Assembly (NCBI GenBank): GCA_003259005.1
Contig: QLII01000001.1
Span: forward strand, 2,186,501-2,250,500
Source of the DNA: Spirosoma telluris
GTDB lineage: Bacteria > Bacteroidota > Bacteroidia > Cytophagales > Spirosomataceae
DNA: 64,000 nucleotides
Reading direction: 5' to 3'
Below are positions 18,578 through 28,400 of the stretch, piece by piece (position 1 is the first letter of the stretch; each line of letters begins with the position of its first letter). Below the pieces are notes generated by a model. It saw only the letters and a list, made by a program, of their open reading frames with translations, did no database searches and was not told the origin of the DNA. A program made the position numbers and the translations under genes.

Positions 18578-18748
18578 TTAAGCCTGTGCTTTTTTCATAC
18601 AACAGGCATGTGTACTGCCCTTTTCACACGATTTTTCGCAATTTTCAACCTTTGCTTTTTTAGCTTTCTTTTCTTTTTTGACTTCACCGGCGAACGAAAG
18701 GGTAGTCAGGGTGGTCAGCAGGGCTAGACCAAGTAAGGCTTTTTGCAT
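18578..18748 (-). CDS. Small secreted Lys/Cys-rich peptide
   Basis: 56 residues from ATG 18748. A signal peptide (KALLGLALLTTLTTLSFAG) is followed by a strongly basic segment (VKKEKKAKKAKV) and a cysteine cluster C-x-x-x-C...C-C over the last 20 residues. Mature length is about 35 residues. No family recognised. The cysteines could bind metal or form disulfides in the periplasm; this is a guess. It lies between thyA and the OsmC gene on the same strand, with an inverted repeat upstream. Confidence 0.55.
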   Translation of the reverse strand: MQKALLGLALLTTLTTLSFAGEVKKEKKAKKAKVENCEKSCEKGSTHACCMKKAQA

Positions 18749-18823
18749 GGCAAATACAGTTGTTAAGGTTCTTAACGCATCAACACGTTTCGCTGTAATA
18801 TATGCAAAAAATACGCCATTCAT

Positions 18824-18905
18824 TTAACCGCAAAAGGCGCAAGGGTAAGCGCAAAGGAAATACTTTTTTTAAACCTTGCGCTTACCCTGCGCCCTTTGCG
18901 GTTAA
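18824..18905. repeat. Inverted repeat, GCGCTTACCC family, overlapping a stop codon
   Basis: Arms 18824-18857 and 18874-18905 pair over about 32 bases with a few indels. The right arm ends in GGTTAA and contains the stop codon of the OsmC gene (18902-18904). A solitary arm of the same family is at 37501-37542. Confidence 0.8.
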
Positions 18906-19360
18906 GAAATTTCAAATGAATAGGTTATCTCAGTCGATGGGCGCAGTTGTGCCGTTGCCGAGCAGTATTTGTCCATAGATAAGTCGATAGCCCGTTTCAC
19001 TTTCTCGGGATCTAACTGGCCTTTCAACAGATAGGTAATATGAATTTTTTTGAACGGAGCGGGTATAGCGTCTTTTTCACGCAGACCATCAACTTTCAGC
19101 CGAAAATCGTCGAGCACCTGTTTTTGCTTCTTCAGAATCAGAATTACGTCGATAGCCGAGCAACCTGCTAAACCCATGAGCATCATTTCCATAGGGCGCG
19201 CTCCCGCATTGTGACCACCAATATCGGTAGCTGCGTCGATATGTTGGGCCACGCCCGACTTGCCTAACGCTTCGAAATGGAAGGCATCGTCGACGCGCAC
19301 AAGTTCAACCTGCATGGTCGTATATTCCTGAATGGTATCAACTGGTTGTGAATCAATCAT
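18902..19360 (-). CDS. OsmC/Ohr family protein
   Basis: 152 residues. The OsmC fold is shown by the two redox cysteines in context: L-M-G-L-A-G-C-S-A-I-D-V (Cys67) and D-K-Y-C-S-A-T-A-Q-L (Cys133), with the R-P-M-E-M-M helix before the first. Proteins of this family reduce organic or fatty-acid hydroperoxides with dithiols in the cytoplasm. The first 15 residues look like an extension; M16 (QVELVRVDDAFHFEA) is an equally good start. Its stop codon lies inside an inverted repeat. The gene is divergent from the membrane protein at 19422. Confidence 0.85.
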   Translation of the reverse strand: MIDSQPVDTIQEYTTMQVELVRVDDAFHFEALGKSGVAQHIDAATDIGGHNAGARPMEMMLMGLAGCSAIDVILILKKQKQVLDDFRLKVDGLREKDAIPAPFKKIHITYLLKGQLDPEKVKRAIDLSMDKYCSATAQLRPSTEITYSFEIS

Positions 19361-19421
19361 TGTCTTTTTTGCGTTTATCAGGTAAAGTGTTTAGTTTCAC
19401 CATGTCAAAGTAAATAAAATC

Positions 19422-19775
19422 ATGTCCGAAAAATTCACCGACGACCTCTTCGACCTTAAAAACGACCGGCGGTTAAGTGTGTATCTATACCGGGCTGGCT
19501 TTGGAGCCTGGTTGCTTTACATCGTATCGGGTGCCCAATTTATGCAATCAGTGCGCATGTATCGAACAGATTTTGGGGTGTTCTCGTTCTTTCTGATGGT
19601 CTTGGGTTTATCTGCTTCCATGATTTACGATTATTATCACCATCCTATTGAGTTCGCCCAAAAGAAGAAATGGCTGGCATTCAGCTATTTGGTTTTGGCT
19701 GGCCTGGTTTACTTCTTTATTCTACACAACGAGCCAATATCCATTGAGCACCTTTTCGGACAGGGCTTATTTTAA
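19422..19775 (+). CDS. Small three-span membrane protein
   Basis: 117 residues with membrane spans at about 27-42, 52-68 and 85-100, preceded by an acidic N-terminus (FTDDLFDLKNDRRLS). No family recognised. It is divergent from the OsmC gene. The 212 bases after it hold nothing convincing, although a short out-of-frame signal-peptide-like fragment is visible on the minus strand. Confidence 0.5.
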   Translation: MSEKFTDDLFDLKNDRRLSVYLYRAGFGAWLLYIVSGAQFMQSVRMYRTDFGVFSFFLMVLGLSASMIYDYYHHPIEFAQKKKWLAFSYLVLAGLVYFFILHNEPISIEHLFGQGLF

Positions 19776-19987
19776 TTAGATTGTCATTCATTGTAAACAC
19801 CTGACAATCAATACCAATATCACTCTGTCACGTTGAAAATAACACGCGGATAACGAGGCAACTGTGATCGTCAGACAATTGTGTACGCTTTATCCAATTT
19901 TGGCTGTTGCACAGCCAGTGAGGTAACACACAGCGCTAGGCCGGAGCACATGAACAGTAATAAACCTATTTTTCACATAGCTTTTGG

Positions 19988-21500
19988 TTAAGATTTTAGT
20001 GCCGCCTGCCATCCCGCATAATCAGCAATGGCCTTTTCCTGCCCTGCGCCTGGACGAACCGTTTCTTTAGTTAAATTAATTGAGGTCAAATAGGCCAGGT
20101 CTTTATAAACACCCGCTTTGAGACCCGCCAGGTAGGCAGCTCCCTGAGCAGAAATATCGGGCATACCTTTGTTAACCACAGACTTACCAAGCAGATCGGA
20201 TAAGAACTGGAGCACGAATTTATTCGCACTGATACCGCCATTCACCATAAGTTCTTCAAGCGAAATACCCGTATCCTGTTCCATCGCTACAATCACGTCC
20301 TTAATCTGGTAGGGAATGGACTCCAGAGCCGCCCGAACAATGTGATTTTTACTCGTGCCAAATGTGAGTCCCGAGATAGAGGCTTTACGAGACATTTGCC
20401 AGTGAGGAGCCCCAGTCCACTAAAAGCCGGTACAATATAAACGCCACCATTGTCAGGAACGGCCGTTGCCATGGCTTCCGTTTCTCGACTTTCGGCAAAT
20501 AATTCCAGGGTATTTTTTAGCCATTCGATGGTGGCTCCACACGTAACAATAACGCCTTCCAGTGCATAATCTACCAAACGTTGCGGTTCCCCGCCGGGAC
20601 CCGGCTGCTCTTCGATGCTCCAGCAAATGGTTGTCACCATCCCATGTTTCGAGCTAATGGGCTTTTCGCCGATATTCATGATAATGGAGCAGCCGGTGCC
20701 TAAGGTGGCTTTGGCAGTGCCGGGTGAAAAACAACCCTCCCAAACGCAGCCGCGTGCGAATCACCAATGAGACTCATAACAGGCAAACTATGATCGAATA
20801 AACCGTTGAAATTCGATTCACCAAAGTAGGCTGACGAGGGCTTTGGCTCCGGCAAATTCAACTTTGATAGCCCAAACGCATGGAGTAATTCATGGTCCCA
20901 GTTGAGCGTTATCAGGTTAAAAAACAGGGTTCGGGAGGCATTCGTGTAATCGGTCAGATACCGTTGGCCATTCGTTAATTTATAGAGTAGCCAGGTATCG
21001 ACCGTTCCGAAATATGCTTTTCCCGCATCAATAGCCTGTCTAACGTTCTCAACATTTTCGTACAACCAAATGAGCTTGCTTCCCGAAAAATAAGGATCGA
21101 TAAACAAGCCCGTTTTCGCCTGAATTGTCTCTTCCAGTCCATCGGCTTTCAATCGTTCGCAAACGCCGATGGATCGCTTACACTGCCAGACGACGGCATT
21201 ATGCAAGGGCTCACCAGATTCATCCCAAATGACGAATGTTTCGCGCTGATTCGAAATACCACTGGCCTTTATCGCCTGCACATCTCCACCCTGACCAACA
21301 AATGCCTTGAGGCATTTTTCAACCGATGTCAGGACATTCTGGACGATTTCGGCGGGATTCTGCTCAACATAGCCATCCCCAAAGTAACTAGTCGTCAAAG
21401 GCTCCGAAGCGCGGGCAATAACTTTACCGGCCTCATCAAATAGGAGAGTTTTGGTACTACTGGTACCCTGGTCTATGGCTAAGATGTAGGAGTTGGTCAT
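19988..21500 (-). CDS. FGGY-family carbohydrate kinase, frame broken twice
   Basis: Phosphorylates a sugar or polyol with ATP. N-terminal AIDQGTSSTKTLLFD phosphate loop, S-N-Q-R-E-T-F-V-I-W-D, N-A-V-V-W-Q-C-K-R and F-G-T-V-D-T-W-L-L-Y-K-L-T show FGGY domain 1; Y-G-T-G-type L-G-T-G-C-S-I and M-V-N-G-G-I-S-A-N-K-F show domain 2. Breaks: a C run within 20735-20741 and CCCC at 20410-20413, each needing one base, giving 504 residues, the family norm. Sequence style is closest to glycerol kinases, but it ends a transport/isomerase/transketolase run, so a ketose kinase (for example D-apulose or xylulose) is at least as likely. Genuine glycerol kinase remains possible. Confidence 0.85.
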
Positions 21501-21509
21501 GTGTTAAGC

Positions 21510-21582
21510 GATTCTTATAGATTCTTTTGAAATTCAGTTTTAACAGTAGAAACTAAAGAATCCATTAGAATCTATAGAATCC
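21510..21582. repeat. Inverted repeat, GATTCT family
   Basis: Arms 21510-21529 and 21562-21582, built on TATAGATTCT and its complement with one indel, between the ABC permease and kinase genes. The same words occur at 30423-30500 and 56397-56450. Confidence 0.7.
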
Positions 21583-21589
21583 CAAAAAA

Positions 21590-22569
21590 TTACTCAGCTT
21601 TCGAATTCGATTTATCAATAATAACGGCCAATAGGATCACGAAGCCTTTCACCACCTGTTGCCAGAAAGGCGATACGTTGAGAAGAACCAGTCCGTTGTT
21701 CAACACACCAATGATAATGGCACCTTGTACTGTTCCTAAAATGCTGCCTCGTCCACCCGACAGCGATGTACCGCCAATAACTACGGCTGCGATGGAATCC
21801 AGTTCGTAGCTAGTCCCGGCGTTGGGCTGGGCCGAATCCAATCGGGAGGTAACCAGTAGGCCGCCAACAGCCGCCAGAGCCCCAGCGATAGTATAGACGG
21901 CGATCTTGATTTTGTTGATGTTCACCCCGACAGTCGGGCTGCACTTTCGCTCCCCCCAATGGCGTAGATGTAGCGACCTAACCGGGTTTTATTCGTGATC
22001 AGTACCGCAATGGCGACAATGATGCCTGATAACCAGACGGGTAGAGGAATGCCTAAAAACCAACCCGTTCCCAGGAACGTAAATGAATCGCCGAGGCCGG
22101 TGATCGGGAAGCCTTCTGTCCAGAGCATAGTTAGTCCACGAGCGATGGTGAGCATAGCCAGGGTGGCCACAAACGGAGGCAATTTGAAGCGTGTGATGGC
22201 CCAGCCGTTGAACCAGCCCAGCCCAGATCCGGTAATCAACCCAGCTAACGTAGCACCCAGTAAGGTAAAGCCGATGTATAGATTCTCAGATGGCAGTTGA
22301 ATCCCATTTCTGAGCAAGCCCGCCGTGATAGCTCCCGAAAGAGCGAGCACAGAGCCAACCGATAAGTCGATGCCAGCCGTTAACACTACGAGCGTCATGC
22401 CCGTTGAGATGCAGACGTTGACGGATATTTGCCGTAATACGTTCCAGAAATTAGCAACGGTCAGGAATTTATCGGACATCAGGCTAATACCCAGACAGAG
22501 AATGAACAGGGCAATCAGTGATTGAAAGCGCGTTAGAAAAGGGCGGTAGGAAGTTAAGGTTGCTTGCAT
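21590..22569 (-). CDS. Rbs-type sugar ABC transporter permease, frame broken once
   Basis: Inner-membrane permease of the RbsC/BPD_transp_2 family. About ten hydrophobic spans, with [21 protein letters not shown] (first half) as the family hallmark and a [21 protein letters not shown] segment in the second half. The frame is lost at the plus-strand CCCC 21925-21928; one added base joins S-A-A-R-L-S-G to V-N-I-N-K-I-K-I, giving 326 residues, as in RbsC. It lies 48 bases after the ATPase gene. With the ATPase, the periplasmic binding protein and DUF2291 it forms a complete CUT2 importer. Confidence 0.92.
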
Positions 22570-22617
22570 ACTGGTTATAGGTATCGGAGCAATTTATTCG
22601 CTCATTCACTCACTCAA

Positions 22618-24156
22618 TCATTCACTCATTGATACAGGAATTGCGGCTTTGAGAATCGAGTCTTCTGATGCATCCTGTATGGCCATTTCGGCGGTTAAAA
22701 TGCCTTCACACAGGACAAGGATACGGTCAGAAATAGCCAGGATTTCAGGCAGTTCGGAGGAGACGACCAGAATACCCATGCCCGCATCGGCCAATTGCAG
22801 AATGAGTTTATAGATTTCATTCTTGGCATTCACGTCAATGCCACGAGTGGGTTCATCGAGCATCAACAGCTTCGGGTTCGTAGCCAGCCATTTCGACAAC
22901 ACGATTTTCTGCTGATTGCCACCGCTCAGATTCCTAGCCGTTTGCTTTTCGGAAGGCGTCTTGATCTGTAGGTCAGCAATGTACTTTTTCGCTAGTGTTG
23001 ATTCTTTTTTCTGGCTTAGGAAACCCGCTTGTTCAATGTTATCTAAGGCTGTCAGGCTGATATTGGTCTGAACATCCAGTCCCAATACCAAACCGTCTTT
23101 CTTGCGATCTTCCGGTACCAGTGCCAAGCCCGCCCGAATGGCATCAATGGGCGCGTTAAACCTAACCTGCTGACTACCAATACAAATCACACCACTCGAA
23201 CGTTTCGAGTGAAGTCCAAACAGGGTTTCCAATAACTCCGTCCGCCCTGCACCCATTAGCCCAAAAACGCCGACTATTTCTCCCCTGCCCACCGTGAAGG
23301 AGATGTTTTTCAGCTGATTATCCTTAACACGAACCGAGTGCTTAAGACACAGGTTTTCGACCGACAAAAGTGATTCGTAAACTTGCTCATTCGCTTTTCG
23401 ACGGATGCCAGTTATGTCCCGACCCACCATTTTACGGATCAGTGTATCATGATCGATGCCCTGCATAGCACCTGATTCGATGGATTTGCCATCCCGCAGA
23501 ACGACGTAGCGGTCAGCAATGGTGAAGAGTTCGTCCAGTTTATGTGATATGTAAACGATGGCCTTATTCTCATTCCGTAAATCGGTGATAATCTCGAACA
23601 ATACTGCCACTTCGCTTTCGCTGATGGCCGACGTAGGTTCGTCCATAATAATCACTTCCGACTCTACGAGCAATGCTTTGGCAATCTCAACAACCTGTTG
23701 CTGACCTACTTTCAATTCGGCAATCAGCGTATCGGGGTCAATATCCAGTTTGAGTTTTTCAAGAATTTCACGCGTTTTGAGTCGCATGGCTTTTCGGTCG
23801 AGGGTGCCCCAACGGGTAGTGATTTCGCGACCCAGAAAGATGTTTTCGGTAATGCTCAGGTACGGAATCAGATTCAGTTCCTGATGGATGATCGCAATTC
23901 CGCAAGCCTGCGCATCCCGAATCGTATCGAACCGAACAGGCTGTCCCTTGAACACAATTTGTCCTTCATAATCCGGATACACCCCCGACAGGATTTTCAT
24001 CAGCGTCGACTTCCCGGCCCCGTTTTCGCCAATCACAGCGGTCACCTGACCCGCCAGAAATTCCAGGCAGACCTGATCGAGGGCCGTTACACCCGTAAAT
24101 CGTTTTGTGATATTTTCTGCTACTAACATGGCTGTTTTTTTGTCATTAATAGTCAA
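22618..24156 (-). CDS. Rbs-type sugar ABC transporter ATP-binding protein
   Basis: 512 residues, two fused ATPase domains as in RbsA/MglA/XylG. Domain 1: Walker A GENGAGKST (43-51), signature L-K-V-G-Q-Q-Q-V-V-E-I-A, Walker B V-I-I-M-D-E-P-T-S-A. Domain 2: degenerate Walker A G-L-M-G-A-G-R-T-E and a strong NLSGGNQQKIVLSKWL signature with L-L-M-L-D-E-P-T-R-G-I-D-V. This degenerate second P-loop is normal for the family. Drives CUT2 monosaccharide import at the inner membrane. ATG at 24156; M10 is an alternative start. Confidence 0.95.
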   Translation of the reverse strand: MTINDKKTAMLVAENITKRFTGVTALDQVCLEFLAGQVTAVIGENGAGKSTLMKILSGVYPDYEGQIVFKGQPVRFDTIRDAQACGIAIIHQELNLIPYLSITENIFLGREITTRWGTLDRKAMRLKTREILEKLKLDIDPDTLIAELKVGQQQVVEIAKALLVESEVIIMDEPTSAISESEVAVLFEIITDLRNENKAIVYISHKLDELFTIADRYVVLRDGKSIESGAMQGIDHDTLIRKMVGRDITGIRRKANEQVYESLLSVENLCLKHSVRVKDNQLKNISFTVGRGEIVGVFGLMGAGRTELLETLFGLHSKRSSGVICIGSQQVRFNAPIDAIRAGLALVPEDRKKDGLVLGLDVQTNISLTALDNIEQAGFLSQKKESTLAKKYIADLQIKTPSEKQTARNLSGGNQQKIVLSKWLATNPKLLMLDEPTRGIDVNAKNEIYKLILQLADAGMGILVVSSELPEILAISDRILVLCEGILTAEMAIQDASEDSILKAAIPVSMSE

Positions 24157-24195
24157 GGGTCGTCATTCATGACAGGCATTGTAAATAGTTGTCTA

Positions 24196-24822
24196 TCAAT
24201 GACTATTCACTGAAATCGGAATTACTTCTAAATATTCAAGGTGCAGGTGTTCTTTGTTCAGTTCGATGGCTCCGACAAATTTCACCGTGCTTCCAACTTT
24301 CGCACTGGCCCGGAAAGGAGACACGACCTTCTTACGAAGAATCGCATTGAGTTCAGTTGATACGTTGTTGAGATCCATCGTATTATCGAACTCCGTAATC
24401 TTAATCAAGCCCGATGCATCGCGGACGGCATTACCAAAAATGTATTCGGTAGCCAGTTTTATCGTCTCGCCAGAAAGCAAAGAAACCGTTATGTCGTTAT
24501 CGCTGATGGCGTTTATCTTGCCCTCCCCTTTCACCAGGAAATAGCGAATGTTGCCAATACCCAATGCGTGCGAATACGAATCAATAGCTTTCTCCTTGTC
24601 TGTTTTCAGTAGCGTTAAAAGTGTGCCTAAATCCGTTGCCGATGATGTGGCGGGCAGTAGTCTCGAAGTCCAGAATGTCTGAGCATACGCAACCGGGTCA
24701 AATTTCGAGGTTGAGCCCGAGCTGGCCTTTACTTCATCCAATTTCCTGAAGTAGACTGAGTTGTAGGCTACAACACCTAACAAAACCAGTACTATAGCGT
24801 ATTTGAGGCTATTTTTCGGCAT
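24196..24822 (-). CDS. DUF2291 protein of the sugar ABC operon
   Basis: 208 residues. One N-terminal membrane anchor (YAIVLVLLGVVAYNSVYF) then a periplasmic domain, with F-D-P-V-A-Y-A-Q-T-F-W near the start and S-T-E-L-N-A-I-L-R-K-K-V toward the C-terminus, matching the DUF2291 family. Members sit beside Rbs/Ytf-type importers; function unknown, perhaps aiding the periplasmic step or assembly. Here it lies between the binding-protein gene (6-base gap) and the ATPase gene (39-base gap), so it is part of the importer operon. Confidence 0.8.
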   Translation of the reverse strand: MPKNSLKYAIVLVLLGVVAYNSVYFRKLDEVKASSGSTSKFDPVAYAQTFWTSRLLPATSSATDLGTLLTLLKTDKEKAIDSYSHALGIGNIRYFLVKGEGKINAISDNDITVSLLSGETIKLATEYIFGNAVRDASGLIKITEFDNTMDLNNVSTELNAILRKKVVSPFRASAKVGSTVKFVGAIELNKEHLHLEYLEVIPISVNSH

Positions 24823-24828
24823 GGTGTC

Positions 24829-25788
24829 TTAACGCTTTTTAGGGGTGCTGTAGTCCTTGATATTTTCCTGATCGACCAGTTCAACAGCTACAGGTATCTT
24901 TTTTGCGAAGTCCCGCTTGCCTTTGATGTACTCGTCGGCAAACTGAGCGGCTGTTTTAGCCATCGTTTGGGGAGATTGCAAACCCGTTGCCTTGATCTTG
25001 CCATCGCGGATAGAATTCATGACGTCATCCGCCCCATCGAAACCGAAAACGCCCACGTCTTTTGCCTTCCCCGCAGCCACCAGCGCCTGATACGCCCCCA
25101 TCGCCATGGCGTCGTTTCCGCAAAAAACCGCGTTCACATCGGGATGCGCCTGGAGAATGGATTCGAGAACTTCCATCGCCTTATTCCGATCAAAATCAGC
25201 ACTTTGCTGAGCGACCATTTTAAAATTGGTGTAGTGATCAACCACACTATGAAAGCCCTTCGAGCGGTTCCAGGTGTTGTTATCACCCACCAATCCCAGA
25301 ATTTCGACGTATTTGATGGGGGCATCGGTTGCTTTGGTCCGCAAGCTTTGCACGAAGTATTTCCCGATGGCCACGCAGCCGGAATAATTATCAGACAGAA
25401 TCTGGCAGGTGGCGGCCTGGGGTGAGTTGACTTCCCGGTCCATACAGAACACCGGAATACCCGCGTCTTTGGCTTTCATGGCATTCACGATAGATCCATC
25501 CGAGTCTGTCGGGTTAAGCAGAATGGCGCTAAAACCCGACACAATGGCGTTCTCAAAATGGTCGCTTTCAAGCGCTGTGTTGTTCTGCGAATCAAAGATT
25601 TTGGTTTCGTAACCCAGCTCTTTTGCCTGAGCTGCAGCCGTTTCGGCCAGCACCACAAACCAGGGATTATTGAGCGTAGATACAATCACCGCTACCTTCT
25701 TCGGCTGGTTAGACGTGGATTTGTTGGTGCAACTGCCTGCCAGCAGGATGGCAAAAAACCATAGAAAAATGAATCGCTGACTGTTCAT
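24829..25788 (-). CDS. Sugar ABC transporter substrate-binding lipoprotein
   Basis: 319 residues from ATG 25788; an open frame extends upstream but only through the inverted repeat, giving an implausible Arg-rich leader. Lipoprotein signal FLWFFAILLAGSC anchors it in the membrane facing the periplasm. Peripla_BP_4 fold: VAVIVSTLNNPWFVVLAETA, L-L-N-P-T-D-S-D-G, V-F-C-M-D-R-E-V-N-S, C-G-N-D-A-M-A-M-G-A-Y and G-F-D-G-A-D-D, as in RbsB/ribose- and allose-type proteins. It binds the monosaccharide for the importer encoded downstream. Ligand not determinable from sequence. Confidence 0.92.
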   Translation of the reverse strand: MNSQRFIFLWFFAILLAGSCTNKSTSNQPKKVAVIVSTLNNPWFVVLAETAAAQAKELGYETKIFDSQNNTALESDHFENAIVSGFSAILLNPTDSDGSIVNAMKAKDAGIPVFCMDREVNSPQAATCQILSDNYSGCVAIGKYFVQSLRTKATDAPIKYVEILGLVGDNNTWNRSKGFHSVVDHYTNFKMVAQQSADFDRNKAMEVLESILQAHPDVNAVFCGNDAMAMGAYQALVAAGKAKDVGVFGFDGADDVMNSIRDGKIKATGLQSPQTMAKTAAQFADEYIKGKRDFAKKIPVAVELVDQENIKDYSTPKKR

Positions 25789-25795
25789 GGACGTT

Positions 25796-25872
25796 TTTTT
25801 GTCATCCCGACGCAGGAGGGATCTTCGGTAACAGTATGCCTTAAGATCCCTCCTGCGTCGGGATGACAAAAA
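25796..25872. repeat. Inverted repeat, GTCAT-CGACG family (copy 1)
   Basis: Perfect 30-base arms 25796-25825 and 25843-25872 around a 17-base loop. Core words are GTCATCCCGACG and GGAGGGATCTT. Related copies are at 39686-39767 and 53004-53088. It separates the DUF1593 gene from the binding-protein gene. Confidence 0.9.
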
Positions 25873-25889
25873 TTTGGAATAACAAAAAA

Positions 25890-27299
25890 TCATGGAAACA
25901 CCGTAACAATCACCCGCTGATAACGGGTGAGAGCTGGGGTTCCCGTATCGGTTACAGCTAGAATGACGTGAAGCGTTTCGGGTTTATCAACCTTCGGCGC
26001 TAAGATAAAGGCGGTCATTTTTCGCTTATCCTGTACCTCAAGCACGCGATTGCTTTCAAACGAACCGGGTTCCCGGTAATAAATCCAGTCATAGGTTAAC
26101 GCATTGCCATCGGGATCGCTGGAGCCTTCAGCACTTAAAGCAACTTTCTCCCCGCTTTTTGCTCTCAACTCATTTGAATGATTGAGCTTCGCAATTGGTG
26201 GGTGATTGGCCTCTTTATACGGTTTGATGGTCCAATCGATCCGGGCGGCAAAATCGTTTTGATAGGCTTTGCGCCAACGCCAGATGGTGGCTTTATTGCT
26301 GGTGTGCCAGGCACTATCAACGCCCATCACCTCATCTTCTGTATCCGACCAGAACGGACGTGTTTCCGGTTCGTAAAACCACTTGCGGGTTCGGGGAGTA
26401 TACAATTCATAACGGCCACCCCAGCTTCCATAATTTGGATGCTCGGGATCACTTAAGCCATTGTTAATCAGCCCTAAAAAGCTAGGCGTATCACCCTCCA
26501 TTAGAAACTTGGTGAAAGGATGTTCGGCACCCAATGGGCCGTGATTTTTACGAATATGTTCGTCTAACCAGGGATTATCGACAATACTGAAATCAGCCCC
26601 CGAAACCGTCCGTGAAAGTTATCCCCACTGATTCCACTCCAGGTTGCATAATGATAAGCTCCCCCGCGTGCCGACCGGGACTGGCAATGTAAAACAGCTT
26701 CGGAAAGGTTTTGCGGAGCCAGGGACCTGAATCGTCCTGGTCCGAAATGGTATAGACACGCAGTTTGGAAACGAATGCATCAACTTCATCGGGCGTACGG
26801 GTCTGACGTACTTTCCAGAGTGCCTGCGCGAGACAGTTGGCCCCACCCAAACGGGAATCCAGACCGGTCGATTATCTTTCTTATCGACCACCGAAATAAT
26901 CCATTCAGAACCTTCGGAATCGTTACCCGGCCCAACGGCTTCCATACCATATTTGGGAATCGACGGCTTGATAACACTCAGCAGATAAGCGGTTTCTGGA
27001 TAGCCCTTCTCATGAAGCAATAAGTTAGCCCGGACTTTCCCGTAAGCCGTTACAATTTGCTTTATTTTTTCCGGCGCAACCCGATTCGGTTGATGAACCG
27101 AAGTCGTCGCAATTAATCCTTCTACATCCCACTGGTTCGAATACGTCAGAAAACGCACCATCGACTGAGCGTCATCAGGTTCATTTTCAATATCCGTCAA
27201 CACCAAAACACGCAGTTTTTGAGTCGGTGTCTGAGCGTAACTCGTCACAAACGAGATTACTAGCAGGAATGTATTGATAAAAGAAAGGAAAGGTTTCAT
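25890..27299 (-). CDS. DUF1593 nucleoside-hydrolase-like secreted protein (paralogue A), frame broken three times
   Basis: Signal peptide ([20 protein letters not shown]), then the DUF1593 domain: [20 protein letters not shown] (metal-binding D-I-E...D-D as in nucleoside hydrolases), [11 protein letters not shown], and after repair [23 protein letters not shown] and the [10 protein letters not shown] block. The C-terminal 110 residues form an Ig-like sandwich ([19 protein letters not shown]). Breaks at plus-strand C runs 26841-26844, 26661-26665 and 26597-26601, each one base short; repaired length 470. Likely a secreted glycoside- or N-glycoside-cleaving enzyme; substrate unknown. Paralogue B is at 30504-31987. 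Confidence 0.85.
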
Positions 27300-27316
27300 G
27301 TAAGGTTTAGGTGGTT

Positions 27317-27405
27317 GCTAATAGCCCGCAGATTATCATGATCGTTATGATTAAAAATGATCTTAACTAATCATAAAAAATCATGATAATCTGCGGGCTA
27401 TCAGC
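27317..27405. repeat. Inverted repeat ending on a stop codon
   Basis: Arms 27317-27341 and 27381-27405, 25 bases with one mismatch (core TAGCCCGCAGATTATCATGA). The right arm ends on the first plus-strand base of the transketolase C-subunit stop codon (27405-27407). No second copy noticed in the window. Confidence 0.85.
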
Positions 27406-28370
27406 TATGCATTTATCAATTTCAATCCTTCTTCAGCAATACCACTCTCCGACAAGCCGTAGTGATTAAAAATCTCCACCTGCGAGCCTGTAACCGTGTA
27501 TTCATCAGGGATACCCATGATGTTGAAGCGGTTACGGAATCCATTCATTAGCAGGAACGATGCGCAGGCTTCACCTAATCCGCCAAACACACTATGCTCT
27601 TCAACCGTCAGAATCGGGCAACCTTTTGCGGCTACAGTGGCCAGAAGGTCATAATCCAGCGGCTTGATGGTGTGCATACTGATTACCGTTGCATGAATTC
27701 CGTGTAAAGCGTCTAACTGACGAGCTGCCTGGAGTGCAGGATAGACCGTCTCGCCCGTAGCGACCAGCACTAAATCGTCGCCTTCGTTCACGATGCGTCC
27801 TTTGCCAAAGGCAAATTCCTGATTCTCTTCCGACAACAGGGGCATAGGCTTTTTCCCGAACCGGATATAAATCGGATGCTCTGTTTCGGCCGCCAGTCGA
27901 ATCGCCTGCTCCGCTTCGAAATTATCGGCGGGCGCTACAATGATCAGGTTGTGAACCGCCCGAAGCGCGGCAAAATCATGCAGACTGTGATGGGTCGATC
28001 CTAACGCGCCATAGCTCACACCCGCACTGATACCGATGAGTTTCACCGGATTATCAGAATAGGCCACGTCGGTTTTGATTTGCTCGAACGACCGGGCCGT
28101 CAGGAAACAGGCGGGCGAGACGGCGAAAACTTTCTTACCCGTCGAAGCCAGACCAGCGGCTACGCCCACCAGATTTTGTTCGGCAATACCGATTTCAATG
28201 ATTTGAGCCGGGTATTTCTGTCCGAAAGGCACGAGTTTACCCGATCCGCGCGAATCGCTGGTGACGGCCAGAATCTGTTTATCGGTAGCCGCTAATTCCT
28301 GTAGCGTAGTGGAAAAGACGTCCAGGTTCGCCTGGGCTTTTTTATCGACTACTGTACTTATTTCTCCCAT
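27405..28370 (-). CDS. Transketolase C-terminal subunit (AptB-like candidate)
   Basis: 321 residues: the pyrimidine-binding and C-terminal domains of a split transketolase. I-I-E-I-G-I-A-E-Q-N (Glu64) is the thiamine-activating glutamate; H-H-S-L-H-D-F-A-A-L-R and P-A-D-N-F-E-A-E follow; the C-terminal domain holds T-V-E-E-H-S-V-F-G-G-L-G-E-A. It forms an enzyme with the N-subunit at 29599-30408. Split transketolases act in vitamin, sulfosugar and rare-sugar pathways, including apulose-4-phosphate transketolase (EC 2.2.1.13). Together with the FGGY kinase and isomerase here, a two-carbon transfer from a phosphorylated ketose is the natural role. The two subunit genes are separated by another gene, which is unusual. 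Confidence 0.88.
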   Translation of the reverse strand: MGEISTVVDKKAQANLDVFSTTLQELAATDKQILAVTSDSRGSGKLVPFGQKYPAQIIEIGIAEQNLVGVAAGLASTGKKVFAVSPACFLTARSFEQIKTDVAYSDNPVKLIGISAGVSYGALGSTHHSLHDFAALRAVHNLIIVAPADNFEAEQAIRLAAETEHPIYIRFGKKPMPLLSEENQEFAFGKGRIVNEGDDLVLVATGETVYPALQAARQLDALHGIHATVISMHTIKPLDYDLLATVAAKGCPILTVEEHSVFGGLGEACASFLLMNGFRNRFNIMGIPDEYTVTGSQVEIFNHYGLSESGIAEEGLKLINA

Positions 28371-28400
28371 GGTTGTATTATCAATAGCTTTTCATTCATG

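Noticed and set aside
19850..19990. Signal-peptide-like minus-strand fragment (LLLFMCSGLALCVTSLA...) before the kinase gene's end
   Set aside because: No usable start codon in frame, only about 30 residues, and an in-frame stop directly before it; too weak to call even as a pseudogene.
24140..24205. Full inverted repeat of the AATGAC family
   Set aside because: TGTCATT words are present but the arms do not pair well enough to define an element.
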